The notes under the pieces were generated by a model that worked only from the letters and a program-made list of their open reading frames with translations, did not search any database and had not been told where the DNA came from. From Candidatus Delongbacteria bacterium (GTDB taxonomy: Bacteria; UBA4055), in NCBI GenBank assembly GCA_028702975.1, contig JAQVNT010000035.1:1-11269 (forward strand): a stretch of 11,269 nucleotides of DNA, in the 5' to 3' direction. Shown here piece by piece: positions 7,250-11,269 of this stretch; positions within the stretch are counted from its first letter, which is position 1, and every line of letters begins with the position of its first letter. Position numbers and translations under genes: made by a program.

Positions 7250-7852
7250 ATGCGTAAGAAGATATCAACCGCATTTGCAGTTCTTCTGATCTTGTCTCTG
7301 ATCTCTTGTTCCTCTCAGGAAGATAAATTATTCAGGGCAATAAAAACCGGAGATGCAGGTAAAGTAAGTGAACTTATCGAAGACGGAGCGTCTGTTCTGG
7401 AAACAAATAAGAACGGACTTACACCTCTGGATATTGCGCGACTGAACGGACAGACAGAAATAGCAGGTTTATTGTACGATCAGGTGAAGAGGATCTCCGA
7501 AAAGGACATCAATCTTATAATGACCGGTAAATTTGAGAAGCAGCTTAACCTGTTAAAGGAAGTTGACCGGAAAAGGATCAGATCATACAATTCCTATCTT
7601 TCTGCGAATGAGAAATTATTGAACCTGATCTCAGACGATAAAAGGATAAGTAATGATCTTATCATGGAGGAAGAAAAATATTTCAAACTGCATCAGGCAC
7701 TTATTAAAGATTATATAAACAGTAAGGTTGACCTTATAGATGAAATCGAGAAAGAATTCGATACTTTTAACTACGCACAAAACATCACTAAACCAGACAA
7801 GAGGCACATTATAAATGTTAACATAATGTTCCGCCTGAGCAACATGAATTGA
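7250..7852 (+). CDS. Small ankyrin-repeat lipoprotein of unknown function
   Basis: A 200-residue predicted lipoprotein. Residues 1-19 are a signal peptide (RKK, hydrophobic core) ending in lipobox LIS|C20. Residues about 24-53 and 54-80 make roughly two ankyrin repeats (KLFRAIKTGDAGKVSELIE; NGLTPLDIARLNGQTEIAGL). The rest (about 84-175) is charged and probably helical, possibly coiled coil, and ends in a short tail. Ankyrin repeats bind proteins; a single pair is small for a stable solenoid, so the helical part may complete the fold. It begins 9 nt after tyrS, with AAGGTG overlapping the tyrS stop region, so it probably shares the tyrS transcript. It ends one base from the convergent gene. 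The product is exported while tyrS is cytoplasmic, so the linkage does not suggest a function. Family not recognised. Confidence 0.75.
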   Translation: MRKKISTAFAVLLILSLISCSSQEDKLFRAIKTGDAGKVSELIEDGASVLETNKNGLTPLDIARLNGQTEIAGLLYDQVKRISEKDINLIMTGKFEKQLNLLKEVDRKRIRSYNSYLSANEKLLNLISDDKRISNDLIMEEEKYFKLHQALIKDYINSKVDLIDEIEKEFDTFNYAQNITKPDKRHIINVNIMFRLSNMN

Positions 7853-7853
7853 A

Positions 7854-8342
7854 TCACCTTATATTTCTGAACCTCTGAACTCTTGCAGGATAGTTCTTTT
7901 CATACTCAAGTTTAATTCGGACCGCATGGTACAGGTAGCCTGCAGACAAAGCGAATACGATCAATGTGAATATCATCGGGTAGAGCAGATTTCTGCCTCC
8001 GTATTTTTTTCGTCTGAACAAGTAAACCGGATAGGCGTATATCCAGAGCAGAAGAAATATAAAGAATTTGAGGAAACTGCCTCCGTATATCTCTTTTTTT
8101 CTGTATATCTTCACCTTTAATCCAAGCCGGTGCGAATCCAGAGTGGCAAGTATTGTTGTAAGAAGAACGGTCGAAACTGAAACGACTATAAGGAACAATA
8201 ACATATTTTTCATGTATTCAATGTTATAAAACCAGTACCAGATCAGAACGGATGATATGAGAGGCGTTATTACCATAATGAAGCCGAGTACGTCGATCTT
8301 TCCTTTTCTGCTGTCTGAAATATTATTATTATTACTTCCCAT
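7854..8342 (-). CDS. Four-helix integral membrane protein, unknown function, coupled to hslO
   Basis: A 162-residue membrane protein of unrecognised family. Hydrophobic segments lie at about 18-38, 46-67, 90-109 and 119-141. Basic stretches follow segment 2 (RLGLKVKIYRKKE) and segment 3 (RRKKYGGR). By the positive-inside rule both loops should be cytoplasmic, so segment 3 may be a hairpin or re-entrant helix. The ATG at 8342 overlaps the hslO stop in TAATG, pointing to translational coupling. A longer in-frame start at 8399 would put 19 residues inside hslO and is less likely. The start is followed by an NNNN run from an AAT repeat. Only a weak GGA sits upstream, consistent with re-initiation after hslO. 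It may serve envelope stress together with hslO, but that rests only on position. Confidence 0.72.
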   Translation of the reverse strand: MGSNNNNISDSRKGKIDVLGFIMVITPLISSVLIWYWFYNIEYMKNMLLFLIVVSVSTVLLTTILATLDSHRLGLKVKIYRKKEIYGGSFLKFFIFLLLWIYAYPVYLFRRKKYGGRNLLYPMIFTLIVFALSAGYLYHAVRIKLEYEKNYPARVQRFRNIR

Positions 8343-9214
8343 TAATTTTTTCCGAAATCCTTTTCCGTAAATCTGTATTTCCTGTTGCAAAAATGACACT
8401 TAACCTCTACATAACCGTCTTTTTCTAAAATTTCTTTTATCTCCTTTTTCTCAAGTGTTTGTGCGGCAGTTTGCATCTTTTTTCTGCTGCATCCGCACTT
8501 GTATCTGGGTATTATTTCTCCCTTGAAAACCGGCCCGAGATCTTTTAAAAGAATATCGGATGCTATTTTTTCAAGGTCGTAATTCATATCCAGCACATCG
8601 GTAAAATTCGGAAATGAATAAATACTCTTCTCCAAAACTCTGACTGTATCTTCAGAATGTCCGGGCATCATCTGTAAAAGAAATCCCCCTGCTTTTTGAA
8701 CCTTTCCGGAATCATCTATGAGAACACCGAGGCTTATTGAGGTAGGGATCTGCTCTGAAACTGCAAAATAGTGCACGAGGTCTCCGGCAACTGATCCGTA
8801 TTTCATTTCTACCTGACCTGCGTATGGCGCTTTAAGACCCATGTCCTTTATCACATTAATAGTACCCTTTCCCAGCACAACACTATCGATCGATCCGCCT
8901 GACTTTTCAGATGCGGGATCAGGTTCGTATTCGGGATTGAACATATAGGCTTTAATCTCAGATCTGCTGTTGACTGTCACTACCATCCTGCCGGATATTT
9001 TATCAGAAGTAGTCGATATCGTTAGAACATCATTTTCAGATTTCAGACCTGCGGACATTAGTAATCCGGCACAAATAAATTTACCCAGAACATAAGAGTT
9101 GCTCACTGAAAGTTTGTGTATCTCAGTTGTCTTTTGAACAATTTCCGTGCAATCAGTCAGGAAGAAACGAATTTCGCCCTTGTCCGCTGTACCTCTTATT
9201 ATTCTGTCCGGCAT
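8342..9214 (-). CDS. hslO: Redox-regulated molecular chaperone Hsp33
   Basis: Cytoplasmic holdase chaperone. In the family it is switched on by oxidation of a zinc-binding cysteine cluster plus unfolding stress, and protects proteins during oxidative (for example hypochlorous acid) stress. 290 residues, normal length. The N-terminal domain begins DRIIRGTADKGEIRFF, and the substrate-binding core covers about 1-230 (GQVEMKYGSVAGDLVHYF at 133-150; QMMPG 181-185). The C-terminal redox switch has all four cysteines: CxC at 240/242 and CxxC at 273/276 (CHFC). The ATG at 9214 has GGAG 6 nt upstream. It sits 15 nt after the YitT-family gene, and its stop overlaps the start of a small membrane protein gene. 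All key residues are present, so it should be functional. Confidence 0.95.
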   Translation of the reverse strand: MPDRIIRGTADKGEIRFFLTDCTEIVQKTTEIHKLSVSNSYVLGKFICAGLLMSAGLKSENDVLTISTTSDKISGRMVVTVNSRSEIKAYMFNPEYEPDPASEKSGGSIDSVVLGKGTINVIKDMGLKAPYAGQVEMKYGSVAGDLVHYFAVSEQIPTSISLGVLIDDSGKVQKAGGFLLQMMPGHSEDTVRVLEKSIYSFPNFTDVLDMNYDLEKIASDILLKDLGPVFKGEIIPRYKCGCSRKKMQTAAQTLEKKEIKEILEKDGYVEVKCHFCNRKYRFTEKDFGKN

Positions 9215-9229
9215 TTTAAACTCCGTTTC

Positions 9230-10120
9230 CTAAATTGAATCATCGCTGAACGATTTGAAACCTTCGCCTCTTACATCTCTTATATCAATAACTGTCATAA
9301 AGGCGTTCGGATCGATCTTTTTTATATTTTCCTGCAGTGCAAAGAGTTCTCTCCTGGTTAATGCAGTGAATATTACTTCTTTCTCATCATTCTTATATAT
9401 TCCGGCACTGTGAAAAAATGTGGCGCCTCTTCTTAATTTTTTTAATATATAGTCAGCGATTTCATTGTACTTTTCAGAAACAATGAACGCTCCTTTTCTG
9501 TGGTTCATTCCGGTCGTCATCGTATCAATTACCTGACCGGTGACATATATGGTAATGATGGCATACAAAGCCAATTTAATATCTTTGAACATTATGACAC
9601 CGAGAATAACGACAGCAGTATCGATAAGTATGAGAAGCTGCCCCATAGGCATTTTTGATCTCTTGTACAATATCTGCGCAACTATATCGGATCCTCCTGT
9701 TGTTCCTTTTGCCATGAATATGAGTGCCAGGCCCGCTCCGATGAGTACACCTCCGTAGAGAGATGAAAGAAGGAGGTCGTTTTCTATTAGAGCGCCGTTT
9801 CCCCAGAAAACCGTAATAAGGTCAATGAGCAATGATGTCGCAGTCATTCCCATTATTGTTCTCCATCCGAATCTGGGACCCAGTTCTTTAACACCCCAAA
9901 TTAAAAGCGGAATGTTCATTACAAGGCCGGAAGTTCCTGTGGGAAGTCCGAAGGTGTGGTGAAGTATTATAGCAATGCCGTAGACCCCTCCGGGAATAAT
10001 TTTATAGGGCACAATAAAGAAAACATAACCTGAGGCCATGACCAGCGAACCTAAAAATACCATTATTATGTCTTTTATGCCTTTCCGCGAAAAAGCTTTG
10101 TAGTCCCACAACTGAAACAT
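9230..10120 (-). CDS. YitT family membrane protein (YitT membrane domain + DUF2179)
   Basis: A 296-residue protein of the YitT family, widespread in bacteria and without a firm general function. The N-terminal 200 residues hold about five or six membrane segments with family motifs PGGVYGIAIIL (43-53) and AKGTTGGSDIVAQI (137-150). The C-terminal soluble DUF2179 domain covers about 228-284 (GATFFHSAGIY; FTALTRRELFALQ; AFMTVIDIRDVRG). I chose ATG at 10120, with GAGGT 5 nt upstream. A GTG directly before it (10123) would leave only 2 nt. It lies 42 nt after a tRNA-Thr gene on the same strand and 15 nt before hslO. No strong promoter is visible in the 42-nt gap, so it may be read together with the tRNA and thioredoxin gene. 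A transporter role is a guess from the fold. Confidence 0.92.
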   Translation of the reverse strand: MFQLWDYKAFSRKGIKDIIMVFLGSLVMASGYVFFIVPYKIIPGGVYGIAIILHHTFGLPTGTSGLVMNIPLLIWGVKELGPRFGWRTIMGMTATSLLIDLITVFWGNGALIENDLLLSSLYGGVLIGAGLALIFMAKGTTGGSDIVAQILYKRSKMPMGQLLILIDTAVVILGVIMFKDIKLALYAIITIYVTGQVIDTMTTGMNHRKGAFIVSEKYNEIADYILKKLRRGATFFHSAGIYKNDEKEVIFTALTRRELFALQENIKKIDPNAFMTVIDIRDVRGEGFKSFSDDSI

Positions 10121-10125
10121 CACTT

Positions 10126-10130
10126 ACCTC
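10126..10130 (-). promoter_or_regulatory. Ribosome binding site of the YitT-family gene
   Basis: GAGGT on the minus strand, 5 nt before ATG 10120 and only 2 nt before the alternative GTG 10123. It favours the ATG. Confidence 0.55.
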
Positions 10131-10162
10131 AAAGATTAAACCAACAGTTATAAAATAAAAAA

Positions 10163-10235
10163 TGCCGCTAAAAGGAGTCGAACCTTCGACCTCTGCTTTA
10201 CGAAAGCATTGCTCTACCAACTAAGCTATAGCGGC
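10163..10235 (-). tRNA. tRNA-Thr(CGU)
   Basis: A 73-nt cloverleaf with a perfect 7-bp acceptor stem (GCCGCTA/TAGCGGC) and discriminator A73. The D stem is GCTT/GAGC with loop AGTTGGTA, and the T arm is GAAGG-TTCGACT-CCTTT. The anticodon loop TTCGTAA has U33, anticodon CGT (window positions 10202-10200) and A37. It decodes ACG. The top anticodon-stem pair is a mismatch (A27/G43); the other four pairs are sound. CCA is not encoded, so the organism must add it with a CCA-adding enzyme. The 3' end runs into TTTTTTATTTTA, which could aid transcript ending. The gene lies 20 nt after the thioredoxin gene and 42 nt before the YitT-family gene on the same strand, so it may be processed from a longer transcript. 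Confidence 0.95.
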
Positions 10236-10255
10236 ATTTCTAATTTTGCCATTAA

Positions 10256-11269
10256 TTATTTAGCAGGTTCTCCCTGCTTTATTTCGTCAAGTAGCTTTTG
10301 TATTTTTTCAGTCAAAAGCTCTTCACCTCTTATATATTTATACCTTATAATACCATTTCCGTCAACAAGGATTGTTGCGGGTATTCCGTTAACTTTATAG
10401 GCTGTTGCATTAGGGTCATTCCAGTCAAGACCGCTAAAAATGTGATTCCAGCCTATAGCGTTTTCCTTTATGTATCCAAGAGCATTATCTTTGTCTTTTT
10501 CATTATCAAGATTAACGCCGATTATTTCGAATCCTTGTGAACGGTATTTTTCGTAAACGGAAATTACGTTAGGCATTTCATTTTTGCACGGCGAACACCA
10601 TTCCGCCCAGAAATCTATCAGGTAAACCCTGCCGTCAAAAAGTTTTCCGTCGTGTTCAGACCCCGTGAGATACTTTCCCGTGAGAACAGGAGCTTTATCT
10701 CCTATGGTGGGAGCGCCGTTCTCAACTTTTTTAAGAAGTTTTAAATATGCGGGATTGTCAAAAAGTTTTTCGCAGAAAATATCCTCTGTCAGTCTGAACG
10801 GCAAAGTTCTGTCATTCGGGTTAGACTTTACATACGATTCGAGCAATTTGACTGCCGTACTTATTTCACCGGATAATATTTTAAGTTTCGCTTCAATTAA
10901 ATCCAGATGGACATCCTTTTCTTTCCTCTCCCTTGCGGTTCTCAGATATTCCGAAGCTTTATCATAATTTCTGATGTTCAGATAATTTTCGGCAATATAG
11001 CTGTTGCTGAGAAGCCCGGGATTGTTCTTGACGAATGTTTCAAGAAGATCAGCGGCTTTTTCGTTTTCACTCATGCTGAAGTAGTAGTAAAAGAGATTTT
11101 CGAAGGCGTTTGTGTTGGACGGGTCCTTTACCAGCATTATACCGTGAAGCACCGACATATCTTCTGTTCTGCCCAGAGAATTGAATATATGACTGAGTAA
11201 TTCGTAAGAATCGTCAATTGCGTGGTCTTTGAGAATTGAAAGATAAACTAGTTTTGCCGGAATATACAT
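10256..11269 (-). CDS. TPR-containing thioredoxin-like protein (TlpA/ResA type), N-terminus beyond window
   Basis: 337 codons are visible and the frame is open to the right edge. The ATG at the very edge is probably internal, since a signal peptide would be expected further upstream. Residues about 20-155 are helical repeats of the TPR kind (NAFENLFYYYFSMSENEKAA; YLNIRNYDKASEYLRTA; AKLKILSGEISTAVKLLESY). A TlpA/ResA-like thioredoxin domain covers about 190-330: FDGRVYLIDFWAEWCSPCKN with the redox pair C225/C228, and the cis-proline loop GIPAT (296-300). Family members are usually exported disulfide reductases acting in cytochrome maturation or envelope thiol repair. The TPR part may bind partner proteins. 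The stop is 20 nt before tRNA-Thr. The export signal cannot be seen here, so periplasmic location is inferred. Confidence 0.85.
   Translation of the reverse strand: MYIPAKLVYLSILKDHAIDDSYELLSHIFNSLGRTEDMSVLHGIMLVKDPSNTNAFENLFYYYFSMSENEKAADLLETFVKNNPGLLSNSYIAENYLNIRNYDKASEYLRTARERKEKDVHLDLIEAKLKILSGEISTAVKLLESYVKSNPNDRTLPFRLTEDIFCEKLFDNPAYLKLLKKVENGAPTIGDKAPVLTGKYLTGSEHDGKLFDGRVYLIDFWAEWCSPCKNEMPNVISVYEKYRSQGFEIIGVNLDNEKDKDNALGYIKENAIGWNHIFSGLDWNDPNATAYKVNGIPATILVDGNGIIRYKYIRGEELLTEKIQKLLDEIKQGEPAK
10262..10278. other. Small hairpin at the 3' end of the thioredoxin gene
   Basis: AGCAGG (10262-10267), loop of 5, CCTGCT (10273-10278): a perfect 6-bp stem within the last codons, next to the TAA stop. 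On the minus strand it is followed by AAATAATTAATGG, not by a T-run, so it is a poor intrinsic terminator there. On the plus strand it is followed by TTATTT but no plus-strand gene leads into it. It may mark the mRNA 3' end before the tRNA or be chance. Confidence 0.35.

Noticed and set aside
7806..7829. Inverted repeat ACATTAT/ATAATGT with a central ATGTTAACAT palindrome as a terminator
   Set aside because: It is nearly all A/T, lies inside the lipoprotein coding sequence, and no T-run follows on either strand.
8343..8399. Longer start for the small membrane protein inside hslO
   Set aside because: It would add 19 residues overlapping the Hsp33 C-terminus. The ATG at 8342 sits precisely in a TAATG stop-start overlap, the usual arrangement for coupled genes.
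10002..10220. Minus-strand open frame spanning the tRNA gene and the YitT start
   Set aside because: It would translate the tRNA sequence and overlaps the YitT-family gene in another frame.
1..11269. Mobile elements, CRISPR arrays, phage genes, toxin-antitoxin or defence systems
   Set aside because: I saw no transposase, integrase or recombinase motifs, no regularly spaced repeats, and no unexplained gene-sized gaps. Every large open frame is accounted for by the genes listed.

Overview
The window is an AT-rich bacterial chromosome segment carrying mainly housekeeping and cell-envelope genes. It suggests a Gram-negative (diderm) organism: there is a SurA-type periplasmic chaperone, two further exported parvulin-type isomerases (one with a lipobox), a second lipoprotein and a TlpA-like thioredoxin. 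Arg codons AGA/AGG and Ile ATA are common. The best promoter candidates fit a TTG-N20-TAnnTT pattern, and the one at tyrS carries the full TAnnTTTG box known from Bacteroidetes. I would guess an uncultured lineage near the FCB group, but the window alone cannot fix the taxonomy.

Left part (1-4107, minus strand): three tandem genes, transcribed from about 4145 towards position 1. They encode a lipoprotein PpiC isomerase, a second exported PpiC protein and a SurA homologue that runs off the left edge. The first two overlap by 4 bases. The last starts at TTG, 10 bases after the preceding stop, with its ribosome binding site on that stop codon. They look like one operon for folding outer-membrane and periplasmic proteins.

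Middle (4201-7852): glnS (minus) and tyrS (plus) diverge from a 169-bp region with a promoter candidate for each and a perfect 13-bp tandem repeat at the glnS -35 element. A small ankyrin-repeat lipoprotein gene follows tyrS closely and meets the next leftward gene tail-to-tail with one base between them.

Right part (7854-11269, minus strand): in transcription order a TPR-thioredoxin (TlpA/ResA-like) protein cut by the right edge, a tRNA-Thr(CGU) gene, a YitT-family membrane protein, hslO (redox-regulated chaperone Hsp33) and a four-helix membrane protein whose start overlaps the hslO stop. Spacing is short throughout, so much of this block may be co-transcribed. Its common thread is redox and protein quality control, though that link is inference.

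I found no mobile element, CRISPR array, phage gene, toxin-antitoxin pair or obviously new system. No stretch longer than 300 bases lacks a gene. The most interesting items are the mosaic architecture of the isomerase trio, the repeat in the glnS promoter, and the two small proteins of unknown role (ankyrin lipoprotein and hslO-coupled membrane protein).
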